A stretch of DNA of 64,000 nt from Chamaecyparis obtusa. Taxonomy: Eukaryota > Streptophyta > Pinopsida > Cupressales > Cupressaceae. The stretch spans positions 1,122,001 to 1,186,000 of the forward strand of contig BSBK01005652.1 of the NCBI GenBank assembly GCA_027943335.1, read 5' to 3'. Below are positions 45,556-57,571 of this stretch, piece by piece. The notes below the pieces were generated by a model that worked only from the letters and a program-made list of their open reading frames with translations, was not told the origin of the DNA and searched no databases. The position numbers and the translations under genes were made by a program. Position 1 is the first letter of the stretch; every line of letters begins with the position of its first letter.

Positions 45556-46731
45556 TGTTGGATACAATTGTCTGAAGGAGATTGTTGGAATGATTATGTG
45601 TTTTTTTTGATGTCACACAAATGTCATATCAATTGTTAGCTTAGTCAGTCAGCAAAGTAGTTCCCAGTGTCTACCAAGCTCAGTCAGTCAACAAAGCAAT
45701 TCCCAGTGTCTACCAAGACCTCTCGGGTGTCAAAAGAAAAGTATGGTAGAAAATAGTGTTAACCGAGCTTCCTCGGTTATCGAAGGAAAGTTAGTGTCTA
45801 CTGAGTTCACTCGGTCTCCAAAGGATGTTGAAGAATTCACAGTACTTACCGAGTTATCTCGGTCACCAAAGGAAATCTTTTTCGGATTAATGTTTACCAA
45901 GCAAGGTCAGCCCACTAAAGGATTTTGTCAATTTGAGAAATAAAGTTGGTTTATTCCAGCTGACTGTTGTAATGATTAGTAATGTTTTTTAATAATTATT
46001 AACACCGACTTGACAATCTGAATGGTATATATATAGAAGGTCAAGTTGTGAATAATGAGGATTAAGTGAAAAAAAAAATTAAAAAAATAGTATGAGCGAA
46101 TTTTGAAGGATGATTAGATATCCTTGAAGAGCAGCAGAGATATATTTGATCAGGAAGGATCTAGTGAAGCGGAACAAAGATCTGTAATCAGCAATTTAGC
46201 TGCATCACTATTCAGGTCACTTCATTGTTACTTTCTTACCATTGTAGTTCAAAATCTCATAACCGAGTTGGTTTAATAGCCATTTTGTAAATCCTCTAAC
46301 AAGGTGACAGTTCTATTGAATTGTTTCAAGACCTCTGACAAGGCCACTCCTAGTAGGGTGATTAAATCCTCTAACAAGGTCACACCTAACAGTGTTTTTT
46401 GTAACCTTTTACCGGGTTGGCTCCTAACAGGGCATCACTTCAGAAAAGTGAAAATTAGTAACTAGTTACATTGGTGGTTTTTCCCATATTGGGTTTCCAC
46501 GTTAAATCTGGTGTCTCTTGTGTTTATGCTATTTTCTTTATTCATGCATGTTAATCACTGATGAATGCTTAAGAACAGTTATAATTAACACTCTCTGCAA
46601 TTACCGAGTTTCAGCATTTCTCTGTATGTCAGCAATAAATAATTTAATAGGACATCTAAGGGATCAGTGGTAATATTTTATGGTAAACTGATTCACCCCC
46701 CCTCTTAGTTTCTACATCTATATTTCCAACA
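45556..46731 (+). repeat. Copia C: 3' LTR
   Basis: The LTR is 1,176 bp, TGTTGGATACAATTG to TATTTCCAACA. It aligns closely with 39,760-40,939, with few substitutions, and has the TATA-like GGTATATATATAGAAGG near 46,024. Confidence 0.95.
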
Positions 46732-46736
46732 CTTTC

Positions 46737-46959
46737 ATATTAGTGCATCATTTTGTGGGCATCATTCCCACCGGGGTTTACTCTTTTCAAGAGGTTCCCT
46801 AGTCAACATATCTTATGTTATTGTGCAATTATGTATGGTTATCTTTCTATGGTTGATTAGTACATTAATTATATTGTTTAAAGTAGTTGAATGGTTAAAT
46901 TATCAGATAAATGATTCACCCCCCCTCTCAGTTATCTTGGGGATCTTTACTTTCTAACA
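46737..46959 (+). repeat. Copia B: 5' LTR, second part
   Basis: It continues the LTR broken at 39,759. It includes the hairpin GTGGGCATCATTCCCAC (46,755-46,771) and ends CTTTCTAACA. The primer-binding site TGGTATCAGAGC is at 46,962-46,973. Confidence 0.92.
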
Positions 46960-47015
46960 ATTGGTATCAGAGCAGTAGATCCTTGAAAGAAAAGTTTAAC
47001 AACTTAAGGAGATCC

Positions 47016-50000
47016 ATGGTGAATTTCAGGAAAGAAAGCCCTAAGTTTGATGGAGTAAATTTTGACAGCTGGAAAGAAAAGATGAAGACACATCTATTGT
47101 GTTTAGGACCAAGTTATTGGTTGATTACAAAGAATGATAAGACTATCATTGAGGAAGACAATCTAGAGGCAGGAACTAAAGATGATCTAGATCTATTCAT
47201 GTGTAACATACTTGCAAGAGAAGCACTTTTGTTAGCACTACCGGAGAATGAATATAGTCAGGTAAGATGTTTGAAAACATCTCATGCAATTTGGAAAGCT
47301 TTACATTCTACTTTTGAAGGTGATGAACATGCAAAGAAGGGTAGATTACATAATTGGATTTTTGCATTTGAAGATATCAGAATGATGGAAGATGAATCTA
47401 TTAGAAGCTATATTGGTAGGATGTCTGAGATTGTAATAGGAATAAAGTCTTGTGGAGGTGATAAGATAGAGAATGAAGTGATATGGAAAATTATAAGAAC
47501 TTTGACACCGGTATTCAAGCAGACAACACAGATGATTGAAAAAGTGATACTTTGTACATCAAACTTTTCAAGAGAGACTCTTCTTGGAAGATTAGAAACA
47601 ACAAAGATGAATTTGAGATTATTAGTAGAGCTACCTAGAATGGAGACAACATTCAGTGCTCTTAACATTAGACCTACAAGAAGTACTAGTGTGAATGGAG
47701 ATTATGCCAGCAGTAGTAGATCTAAATCTGAGGAAGATAAGAAGATTGAAGAAGGTATTGCATTACTTGTAAAAAGAGAACCAAATGCTAAGAAAATATT
47801 TAAATGTTGGACTTGTCAAGAATATGGTCATTTTGCAGCTAAATGTCCTAAAAGAGTTAAGAAGTATAGAAGCAACTTTAAACCTAGGAGATCTAAAGAA
47901 TGTTATTATGCAAATGATGAAGATCTTGAAGCAGGAATTGAAAGACATTTAAGTGACAGTGATAATGATAACTTTGAGGAAATAGGATTTGTAGCAATTA
48001 AAGAAGAAAGTTTTGAATTTGATGAAAGGGAAGAAAAAGCATTAGTTTCTCAAGTTGAAAAGAAATCTGATTGGATTATAGACAGTGGTTGTTCACATCA
48101 TATGACTGGAGATAAAAGAAAGTTTGTTAAGTTAGATAATTATGATGGAGGAATTGTTAGGGTTGGTAATAATACACCTTGTTTGATTAAGGGTATAGGA
48201 CCTATTACTCTTGATGGAAAGACTAACACTGATGATGTTTACTTTGTTGATGGATTCAAACATAATCTACTAAGCGTTGCATAATAGGTTGATAAGGGTT
48301 ATCAAGTTTGGTTTGCTGAGAAAACTTGTGTGATAAAAGATAGAGATGGAAATCTGATTGGAAAAGGATCTAGAACCAGAGGTAATGTATTTCAGTTGAA
48401 TCCTACTAAGATGACATGTTTGATAACTAAGATTGATGACAGTTGGTTATGGCATAAAAGGTTTTGTCATATAAACTTTGATAATATTGTCAAGGTGAGC
48501 ACTACACTTGCGGTAAGAGATTTACCTAGAATTATGAAACCTACTAACATGATTTGAAAAGAATGTATGATGGCAAAGTAGAAAAGGAGTTCATTTCCCA
48601 GCAAGAAGTTCACATCGACAGAGAAGCTAGAGATTTTTCATACAGACTTGAGTGGTCCTACTAGGACTAGAGGATTCTATGGAGAAAGGTATTTTATGAT
48701 TCTTGTTGATGATTTTACAAGGATGATGTGGATTGCATTTTTTAAAGAAAAATCTGAAGCATTTGATAAATTTAAGATCATGAAAAGCAAAATTGAGAAT
48801 GAATCTGGAATGAAGATTAAGTGTCTAAGATCTGATAGAGGTGGTGAATTTACATATAGAGAGTTTAATACTTTTTGTGAAATGAATGGTATTAAGAGAC
48901 AACTTTCAGCCCCTAGAACACCAGAACAAAATGGTATTGAAGAAAGAAGGAACAGGTCAATAACTGAAGCAGCAAGAGCTATGTTGTTTGAAAATGATTT
49001 GGCTAAGACTTTTTGGAGAGAAGCAGTGAACACAGTAGTATACACTATGAATAGAGTACAAATCAGAACAGATACAAATAAGACACCTTATGAATTATGG
49101 TTTGGACATGCACCCTCAGTTATGTATTTTAGAATTTTTGGAAGTAAATGTTATATTAAGAGAGATGATGATATAGGAAAGTTTGATCCTAGAAGTGATG
49201 AAGGAATATTTCTTGGATATTCTTTAAAAAGCAAAGCATATAGATGTTATAACAAAAGAACTAAGACTATTGTTGAAAGTGCAAATGTAAAAGTTGATGA
49301 GAAGTTTAAAATTCAAGAAAGAATGCTTGATTATGAATCTGATGGAGAAGCACAACCTTAGCCTAACATTGAAAATGCAGAATTATTTTTTGGAACTAAC
49401 AGTGATTTGCTGAATGAAAGTCATACTGAAGAAAACAAAGAAGAAAATAGAGAAGAAAACAAAAAAGAAAGAAGAGAAGAATCTACAGTTGGAACAAGAT
49501 CAGTAACTATGACACCTAACAAGTATATTTCAAGACATCACCCTATTGAGAAAGTTATTGGAAGTTTAGATAGAGGATTTTTTACTCGAAATAAGGTACA
49601 TTTATGTTTGATTTCTCAAATTGAACCTAAGACTACTAATGAAGCTTGTGAAGATGAACATTGGATTAATGCTATGAAAGAAGAACTAGAGCATATTGAA
49701 AAAAATAAGACATGGGAATTGGTCCCTAGACCTAAAGACAAGAATGTGATTGGAACAAAGTGGGTATTCAAAAACAAGATGAATGAAAAAGGAGAAGTGA
49801 TAAGAAACAAAGCAAGATTGGTATGTAAATGATATTCACAACAAGAAGGAATTGACTATGAAGAAACTTTTGCACCTGTGGCCAGACTTGAAGCAGTGAG
49901 AATGTTTCTAGCATATGCAGCTTACAAGAAATTCAATGTGTATCAGATGGATGTGAAGTCAGCATTTTTGAATGGTGAATTGGAAGAAGAAGTCTACATT

Positions 50001-51161
50001 GAGCAGCCTCAAGGTTTTCCTTTGACACAAGAAGGAGATATGGTATGTAAGTTAAAGAAAGCTTTATATGGATTAAAACAAGCACCTAGAACCTGGTATG
50101 CAAGATTGGATAAGTATTTATTGAAATTGGGATTTATAAAAGGAATAGCAGATAGTAACTTATACACAAAATAAATTGAGAATGGTTTGTTGGTTATAGT
50201 TATATTTGTTGATGATATTATCTTTGGAGGAGAAGATGAAGCTAGTGACAAATTTGCAGATGAAATGAAGACTGAATTTGAGATGAGCATGATTGGAGAA
50301 ATGAAATATGTTTTGGGATTACAGATAACACAAAGCAAGGAAGGTATATTTGTAAGTCAGACTAAGTATTTGAATGACTTATTGAAAAGATTTGGAATGG
50401 AAGATTCTAAACCTGTTGGAACACCTATGGTAACTACACATAAGTTATCTAGCAAAGATGAAACACCAGTAGTTGAGCAGAAAAAATACAGATCTATGAT
50501 TGGAGGATTGTAGTACTTGACACATACAAGACTTGATATAGCACATTCAGTTGGAATTGTAGCAAGATTTCAAGTAGAACCTAGAGAATCACATTATGTA
50601 GTAGTAAAGATGATACTGAGATATCTGAAAGGAACAATGGATTATGGATTATGGTATGAGAATTCTAATGATTTTACTTTATGTGCCTATACTGATGTAG
50701 ATTGGGGAGGTAGCATTGATGACAAGAAAAGCACGAGTGGTGGAGCCTTTTTTCTTGGAGGAAAATTGGTCTCTTGGTTAAGTAAGAATTAGAATTGTAC
50801 TTCATAAAGTACAGCAAAAGTAGAATATGTTATAGCAACAAACAATTGTAATCAGATTATTTGGATGAAGCAGATGTTGAAGGATATTGGAATAAAGTTT
50901 GATGAGCCTATTGTTATACATTGTGATAACACCAGTATAGTGAGTATGTCAAAAAATCCTATTTTACATTCTAAGACTAAACATATTGAGATCAAGTATC
51001 ATGTTGTAAGAGAGAAAGTTGCAGAAAAAGAAGTAAGATTGGAGTACATAAGCACAAAGGAACAGATAGCAGATATATTTACAAAACCTTTACCTAAGGA
51101 TACATTTGTGTATCTGAGAGGTATGCTTGGGGTTATGCCCCAACCTAATTTTGAGAATTGA
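47016..51161 (+). pseudogene. Copia B: gag-pol polyprotein remnant, one phase throughout
   Basis: From the ATG at 47,016 one phase holds to the TGA at 51,159-51,161, with about ten in-frame stops, including a TAA-TAG pair at 48,282-48,287 and further ones near 48,556, 48,580, 49,359, 49,830, 50,172, 50,511, 50,790 and 50,805. Domains are gag; knuckle CWTCQEYGHFAAKC; protease WIIDSGCSHHMTGD; integrase with WHKRFCHINF, HTDLSG, RSDRGGEF and a downstream Glu; RT with [35 protein letters not shown] and FVDD; and RNase H. Decay by substitution without frameshift suggests age with little indel damage. The family is that of copia A. Confidence 0.93.
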
Positions 51162-51514
51162 TGCAGATGATTGCATCCGTCCAGTGGTATATGAGCCCCA
51201 TCTTTCTTCTGGATTGGATGTTGGAACTTCCTCTATGGGGGAGTTTATGAGCTGAGTCATGAGGACTCTTGTTATTGTATTTTTTTGAAAAGTGTCTTTT
51301 GACATTAATTTTTTGTTGAATTAGTGATGGAATTTTTATCATTGATGTCAATGGGGGAAAGATATACATGAAAAACATTGTGGATTGTATAAGAGAGCTG
51401 AATAGGAAAATGAAGCAAGATTTAATTTGATATTTTGCAGTGATGTTGCAGTATTGGATTTTTGGAACATTGGATTTTTTCATCTATGTTGCCATCAATG
51501 CCCATGGGGGAGAT
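51162..51514 (+). other. Copia B: 3' UTR and polypurine tract
   Basis: No gene. It ends CATCAATGCCCATGGGGGAGAT, the same block as in copia A, directly before the 3' LTR. Confidence 0.8.
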
Positions 51515-52604
51515 TTTTAGGAATGAATGAAAAGTATTTTGGCAGTCATTCTATAGCAGTTGTTGTTGCATTCATGACTTGGATTGTCATTGATGTCAAC
51601 ACAGTGATATTCTAGATATCAGCAGGAAAGTAGGTACAGTTTTTTTTTGCAAACATGTTGTATTATAGATTGGCTTTTTCACAATTGATGGTATGTTCTT
51701 TGGTGTGTTATTAACCTATGGTTAATAGCACAAAAATAAATTCATTCATTCATGAGAGTTATGAGCATTTTGGTGAAAGCAGTGTTTAGACAGTGTTTCT
51801 GTGAAGTGATTTTTAGAAATCAGAGAATATCTCTTAGCTGGGATGGAATCTAATTTTGCGTAGTTAAAGAGATGTTGGAGACTCATTAATGATGACATGG
51901 TTCATAGTGCAAACTTTGAAGATATGTTTGGAGAAAGTTACAGTATCTGGAGGCCAATAATTTTATGTGAATTTTGTGTGTAGCATGTAGAAATTATTGT
52001 GTTGCAATATGTATTGTGAAGGTTGAGATGCGAATATATGCATGAAGTGAAGAAAAGAGATAATTTAGTGATGAAGGAAGACTTGTGAGTATAGAGATCT
52101 GGAATTGTGATCTTGTGTAGCAGAGAGTGCGGTTTTGTCAGTGTGAAGGAGGTAATATATTTCATATTATTCTATTGAATAATTCTAAGATCTTTTGGAC
52201 AGTGGGTTCAGAGATCTTGCCTTGAAGCTGTTTGGGTAGTGGGTCCTTCTGTCTTCCATAAACTCTTAACCGGGTTAGAATCTTTTAAAAAGGATTCAAA
52301 ATCTCCTAACAGGGATTTATATGTACTGAATGTATTTCATAAGACTCCTAACAAGGTCCATCCTCTAACAAGGAACTTTCATATTAGTGCATCATTTTGT
52401 GGGCATCATTCCCACCAGGGTTTACTCTTTTCAAGAGGTTCCCTAGTCAACATATCTTGTGTTATTGTGCAATTGTGTATGGTTATCTTTCTATGGTTGA
52501 TTAGTACATTAATTATATTGTTTAAAGTAGTTGAATGGTTAAATTATTAGATAATTGATTCACCCCCCCCTCTCAGTTATCTTGGGGATCTTTAGTTTCT
52601 AACA
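51515..52604 (+). repeat. Copia B: 3' LTR with internal deletion
   Basis: The LTR is 1,090 bp against about 1,158 for the reassembled 5' LTR. About 70 bp around the TATA-like GTATATAAGAAGG are missing near 52,000. The first dinucleotide is TT rather than TG. It ends TTTCTAACA before ATTCA. Confidence 0.92.
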
Positions 52605-52609
52605 ATTCA

Positions 52610-52847
52610 TTGATTCATCTTCAATGTTAATTGATAGTGGTGGAGATGGACTCTTCTGATGCTCAGCTTCCATATCTTGTTCTACTACACTAGAGTGATT
52701 ACCAATACTTGTTATCATCACCTTTATTATTGCTTGTTCAGTTTCCTTTTTTATTTCTTCATAGTTTGCTCCCATTATCTGAATAGTTCTCCTTTTTGTC
52801 CTTAGGTGAGTTCCAAGTTCTTTCATGATTTCTTTAAATTGACCTTC
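52610..52847 (-). pseudogene. Element E: second ORF, middle segment
   Basis: The minus strand is open and reads EGQFKEIMKELGTHLRTKRR and MGANYEEIKKETEQAIIKV, then a Ser/Pro linker. It continues the text at 58,439 (EKFVRKLCDIRD) once element D is removed, and runs on at 38,824 once copia B is removed. Confidence 0.72.
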
Positions 52848-52852
52848 ATCTC

Positions 52853-53714
52853 TAATGAAGGGTGCTCCCCTTAATACCGTAAACACATCACAAAAATAGA
52901 GAAACAACAACAATATGCAAGAACATAAAATGGGCATCTTATTATCTCCACAAATGTGGAATTACAACTTTCAAAATTACAATATGCAAAGCCACATGGG
53001 CATAAACTTACAATATTTTGTAGTAAAAAGCGTCGAATCAATACTCAAATCTACTACCCAAAACTGTCCCGAACTACCTAAGACAACAATATAGCCTTCA
53101 TTATATAGGCAATTTTCCACCGCCAGGGAAGGTTCCAAAATTTTTAGCCAACAAGGCTGACCAAACTTAGAATTATTTTATTTTACAATTTATTACATCA
53201 AAGTCAGCTCAAAATAACTTTTGAAACCCAAAATTTTTTTTTGAAAGAAAATCATTTTCCTCCATTTCAGGTGACCCAACTTTTGAAGACCATAAGTCAT
53301 CGCTAGTTGACTCGATTGACTATTATAACCCCATTTTGGAAAGGCCACAAACCGCTCTACAGTCCTAACTCATGCAAGTGCATGTCACCCAAATTTTTGA
53401 CCTCATCTGGGGCCTCTAAAGCCTTCAAAACTAAGTTCAAACTTTCTGTACCCTTTTGCCAATACCGAAAATCTTCAATATCTACAAAGCTAGACTTGAT
53501 ATGTCAATGAAACTTTACTGGCAAGCTGATATGACCAAAATGAACCTCCAGGGAAGAAATTAGAACATTCCAAGATTGGATGACCAACCTTCTAAAAATA
53601 GAAAGTTTCCATAAATAGCAGCTCTGCACAAGATAGCCCTTATTGAAAACAAAACCAAAAATATTTATTTGGGTGATGCAAGATTGCTCTTACACCTAGG
53701 ATGCTCTTGCATTA
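52853..53714 (-). repeat. Element D: 3' LTR
   Basis: The plus-strand ends are TAATGAAGGG and GCTCTTGCATTA, both differing from TG/CA by one transition. It aligns base for base in length with the 5' LTR. A small minus-strand ORF in it is not credible. Confidence 0.92.
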
Positions 53715-53759
53715 GACACCCAAGGTAATTTGAGAAGTGACCCTGTCATGACTCAGGTG

Positions 53760-54481
53760 TGCAGAGGAAAACTAAGATGGTTAACCTCCTCCTTCGTTAG
53801 CCATGATGAATCTTCAACAGGTCATTCTTTCCATTTGACCAAATACTCTTCATATGTCATGTTCCTTATGCTTCTGCCAACATGACTATCTAGTATGTCT
53901 TCAATCTCCTTGATATCTAAACTGGTTACTGGAATACTCCATTGTGCTGCTGTGATCTCATCTTTAACACCTCCTTCATGATACTCTCTTAGATCTGAAA
54001 CATTAAATACTGGTGAAATATTCAGCTCAGTAGGCAACTTGACCTCATATGCATTTCCTAAATCATGCTTCTTTAGTATCTTACATGGCCCAAACTTCTT
54101 CATTTTCAACTTGTTATATGTACCAACTGGGAATCACTCCTTCCGCAAATGAACCATGACTTCATCTCCATCCTAAAATTCCTTATGCCTCCTTTTCTCA
54201 TCTTCCTTAGCCTTATACTACACATTCATCTTGGTAATATGCTTCCTCACCTCCTCATGAATGTTCTTCAAATGTTCTACAAAATCCTCAGCTTTAGCAC
54301 AACTTATTTCTCCTTTATCTATCTTTCTCAACTCATATGCATTTCTGGGACTACTTCCATATACAATCTGTGGATGATGTGATGAACTAAGCTTCAAATC
54401 TATCTTCAACTCTCCACTTTCTGCTAGTGTCATTCTATGTGCAACCTTATTTGGAAAATTAGCTCCTGGAATCAAGTCCAT
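53760..54481 (-). pseudogene. Element D: integrase C-terminus with chromodomain, fused to RT start
   Basis: The segment 54,218-54,481 opens with the pre-RT text DLIPGANFPNKVAHRM, then jumps within a few residues to integrase C-terminal text (SHHPQIVYGSSPRNAYELRK), so most of pol is gone. After stops it continues through KMKKFGPCKILKKHDLGNAY and the linker SPVFNVSDLREYHEGG. A chromodomain follows: IEDILDSHVGRSIRN, YEEYLVKWKE, then PVEDSSWLTKEEV after a stop, ending near 53,760. The chromodomain class normally tethers integration to heterochromatin. Confidence 0.8.
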
Positions 54482-55060
54482 CTAATGACTAATATTTCCT
54501 ACTGGTGGTAATCCATCAGGCACATTATTGGATACAATATCCTGAAACTCATTCAATAATTTTGTAATTTCTGTGGATACATCTTCTACTTCCTCTTTCC
54601 CAGCCTTTGGAATTAAGGTAAAACACATATGCTCATTCTGCATATCATCTAATAAATTTCCTCTATCAACAAAATTTATTCTTGCATTACCACATACCTT
54701 TTCTTCTATTTCCTTCAATGGTTTTAGCTTATGTCACACTCCATCCTTTATCAAGGAATAGGTATTCACATGACCATCATGTACAACACATTTCTCAAAC
54801 TGCCAAGGTCTACCTAATAACATATGACATGCATCCATAGATATGATATCACATAGTACCTCATCATGGTACCCGCCAATCTTGAACTTCACTAGGCACT
54901 GTTCACTGACCATGACCTTGTGGTCATCCTACACCCAGGCAACCTGATATGGATGTGGATGTTTCTACCTCTTTAGATTCAACTTTTTCACCATCTCTTA
55001 TGACACCAAATTATCAGTACTACCACTATCAATCATCACATCACAATACTTACCCTCACA
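54482..55060 (-). pseudogene. Element D: protease and pre-RT linker
   Basis: Protease reads VMIDSGSTDNLVS (near 54,990-55,030) and later DACHMLLGRPWQFE, a standard gypsy retropepsin layout. The linker 54,482-54,718 (LLNEFQDIVSNNVPDGLPPV) leads to the RT boundary, with a TAG at 54,482-54,484. Confidence 0.78.
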
Positions 55061-55747
55061 CTTGCACCTAGTGTGAAATAGGCTCCTCCTTTGTTCAGGT
55101 TCATTCTCACCACTCAGAAGGACTCTTCTATTGATCATCGTTTCTCCTTTTTTAGCATCTTCAAAATTTGATGATTTAGCATCTTCATCTACATGTGCAA
55201 CTCTAGCCTAGCCTTCATTTCTCCTATCCATCCTTCCTTAGCATTGAGAAAATTCAAATGCCCTATGACCTTCTTCTCAATAGTGAAAACATGTTCCACA
55301 AAAGCCTCCTCTTCCAGATCCTTGTCCTCTTCCTCTTCCTCTTTAATCTCTATTATTCTAATCATGGAAATGATTGAAATTATCTCCTCTCTGATGCTGA
55401 CTATTACTGGCCTCATCCTGCTTTTTCAGATCTTCATTTTGATCTCCATATGACTGTCCACCAGATCTTTCATCACAACCTCTTTCACTTTGTCTGCTCT
55501 CAAAATTCTTGTTCATCTTTTCCTCTACTTTTAGGGCAAACTGGTATGCCTCTTCAATATTGTTCATTCAAACTAGATTCAGGTCCTCCTGAATGCTTGG
55601 CCTTAACCCATTATTGTAATGGGAAACTTTCTCCTTGTCAGCTTCTACATGGTATGTTCTGATGAGGATTCGATAGAACTTCTCTTTATACTCCTAAACA
55701 GATCTTCCTACCTGCTTCAAACTTTGCATCTTCTTGAGTAGGTCAAG
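55061..55747 (-). pseudogene. Element D: gag, C-terminal part
   Basis: The segment 55,358-55,567 reads NNIEEAYQFALKVEEKMNKN, typical gypsy gag. Further down is a decayed knuckle (EEGHRAF), with frames broken by stops. It abuts the solo LTR at 55,748. Confidence 0.7.
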
Positions 55748-56908
55748 TGTTAGGAATGAATGTAAAGTGTTTTGGTAGTCATTCTGTAGCAGTTGTTGTT
55801 GCATTCATGACTTGGATTGTCATTGATGTCAACACAGTGATATTCTAGATATTAGCAGGAAAGTAGGTATAGTTTTGTTTTGCACACATGTTGTATTGCA
55901 AATTGTCTTTTATGCAGTTGATGGTATGTTCTTTGGTGTGTTATTAACCTATGGTTAATAGAACAAAAATAAATTCATTCATTTGTAAGAGTTATGAGCA
56001 TTTTGGTGAAAGCAGTGTTTAGACAGTGTTTCTATGTAACGATGTTCAGAAATTGGAGGATATCTCTTAGTTGGGATGGAATCTAATTTTGTGTAGTTAA
56101 AGGGATGTTGGAAAATCATTAATGATGATGTGGTTCATATCACAAACTTTGAGGATATGTTTGGAGAAAGTTACAGTAACTAGAAGCTGACAGTTTTATG
56201 TGAATTCTGTGTGTAGTGTGTAGAATTTATTATTTTGTAATTGAGGACCAACTCATTTGTAATTATTTGAGTTTGGTATATAAGAAGGAATTTTTTCCTT
56301 ATTGTAATGTGTACTATGAAGAGTGAGATGTGAATATATGCATGAAGTGAAGAAAAGAGCTAATTTAGTGATGAAGGAAGACTTGTGCGTACAGAGATCT
56401 GGAATTGTGATCTTGTGTAGCAGAGAGTGTAGTTTTGGCATAGTGTGAAGGAGGTAATATATTTCATATTATTCTATTGAATAATTCTAAGATCTTTTGG
56501 ACAGTGGGTTCAGAGATCTTGCCTTGAAGTTGTTTGGGCAGTGGGTCCTTCTGTCTTCTATAAACTCTTAACCGGGTTAGAATCTTTTAACAGGGATTCA
56601 AAATCTCCTAACAGGGATTTATATGTACTAAATGTATTTCATAAGACTCCTAACAGGGTCCATCCTCTAACAAAGAACTTTCATATTAGTGCATCATTTT
56701 GTGGGCATCATTCCCACCGGGGTTTACTCTTTTCAAGAGGTTCCCTAGTTAACATATCTTGTGTTATTGTGCAATTGTGTATGATTATCTTTCTATGGTT
56801 GATCGGTACATTAATTATATTTTTTAAAGCTATTGAATGGATAAATTATCAGATAACTAATTCACCCCCCCCCCTCTCAGTTATCTTGGGGATCTTTACT
56901 TTCTAACA
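55748..56908 (+). repeat. Solo LTR of the copia A/B family
   Basis: A single LTR of 1,161 bp, TGTTAGGAATGAATG to TTTCTAACA, is bounded by the perfect duplication TCAAG (55,743-55,747 and 56,909-56,913). It includes TATA-like GTATATAAGAAGG (near 56,276) and the hairpin GTGGGCATCATTCCCAC (56,701-56,717). It represents a full insertion later reduced by LTR-LTR recombination, and it splits element D's gag. Confidence 0.95.
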
Positions 56909-56913
56909 TCAAG

Positions 56914-57571
56914 CTCATAATCAACAGGAATGAACTGTCGCTTCAATTTATCCACCATTTGATCCCATCTTGTGATTTTATCTTTCCCTCTTCTATTTCA
57001 CTCCAATTGAATCTCTTTCCACTAGATCTTCACATGACCTTTCAGTCTGGCCTTCGTAAACTTGACCCAATCAAGATCCTCAATATCTTCATACTAAAAA
57101 TATTCTTCACATTTATTGATCCAATCGATCAACTCCTCTCGGTTAAGATTTCCTGAAAATGTAGGAACCTCAATCTGAGGTCTTTTTATAATCTTGGAAA
57201 TGGCTTAGAAAATTCTTTCTACCTCTTGGTTCACAACTTTGACTTCTCCTTCTTGATCTTCTTCTTCGGCTTCATCCTCACTTTTGTCTCTAACATTAAG
57301 ATTCATTCCTCTGTGAATCTCCTCTTGCAATGCTCGCACTTGTCTCTGGAGTGCTCTAACCTTAGGTGTTACAACACCAGCTCTTCCACCATGTTCCCTT
57401 CATGGAGGGATTTTTGTGATATGCACTGAAACCCTAACCACGGTATTGGTGCAAACTACCTCACAGTCAGCAATCTATTTACATAGAAACCCTAACCTAT
57501 GGTCCTAGTGCAAACTGCCTCACAATCGGTGATCTATTTACACACTCAAGAACTCCTACACTGATACCACT
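56914..57571 (-). pseudogene. Element D: gag, N-terminal part
   Basis: The minus strand reads, with several stops, a gypsy gag core: DWVKFTKARLKGHVKIWWKE, ITRWDQMVDKLKRQFIPVDY and LDLLKKMQSLKQVGRSV, then continues beyond the solo LTR. The leader next to the LTR holds the primer site TGGTATCAGTG (plus 57,559-57,569). Confidence 0.75.

Larger units (their letters stand above)
39760..46731 (+). mobile_element. Copia C: Ty1/copia element, the least decayed autonomous type here
   Basis: The LTRs are 39,760-40,939 and 45,556-46,731, with a perfect duplication CTTTC (39,755-39,759 and 46,732-46,736). The primer site TTAGTATCAGAGC follows the 5' LTR by one base and is one substitution from the initiator-Met type. 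The polypurine tract AAAGAGGGAGAT abuts the 3' LTR. The gag-pol frame has only a handful of stops and one frameshift. It must post-date copia B. Confidence 0.95.
38825..52604 (+). mobile_element. Copia B: Ty1/copia element with copia C nested in its 5' LTR
   Basis: The 5' LTR starts TGTTAAGAATG at 38,825, is interrupted at 39,760, and resumes at 46,737-46,959. The 3' LTR is 51,515-52,604. The duplication ATTCA (38,820-38,824 and 52,605-52,609) is perfect, and removal rejoins the element E ORF. It is the same family as copia A, but in the opposite orientation to its host element. Confidence 0.94.
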
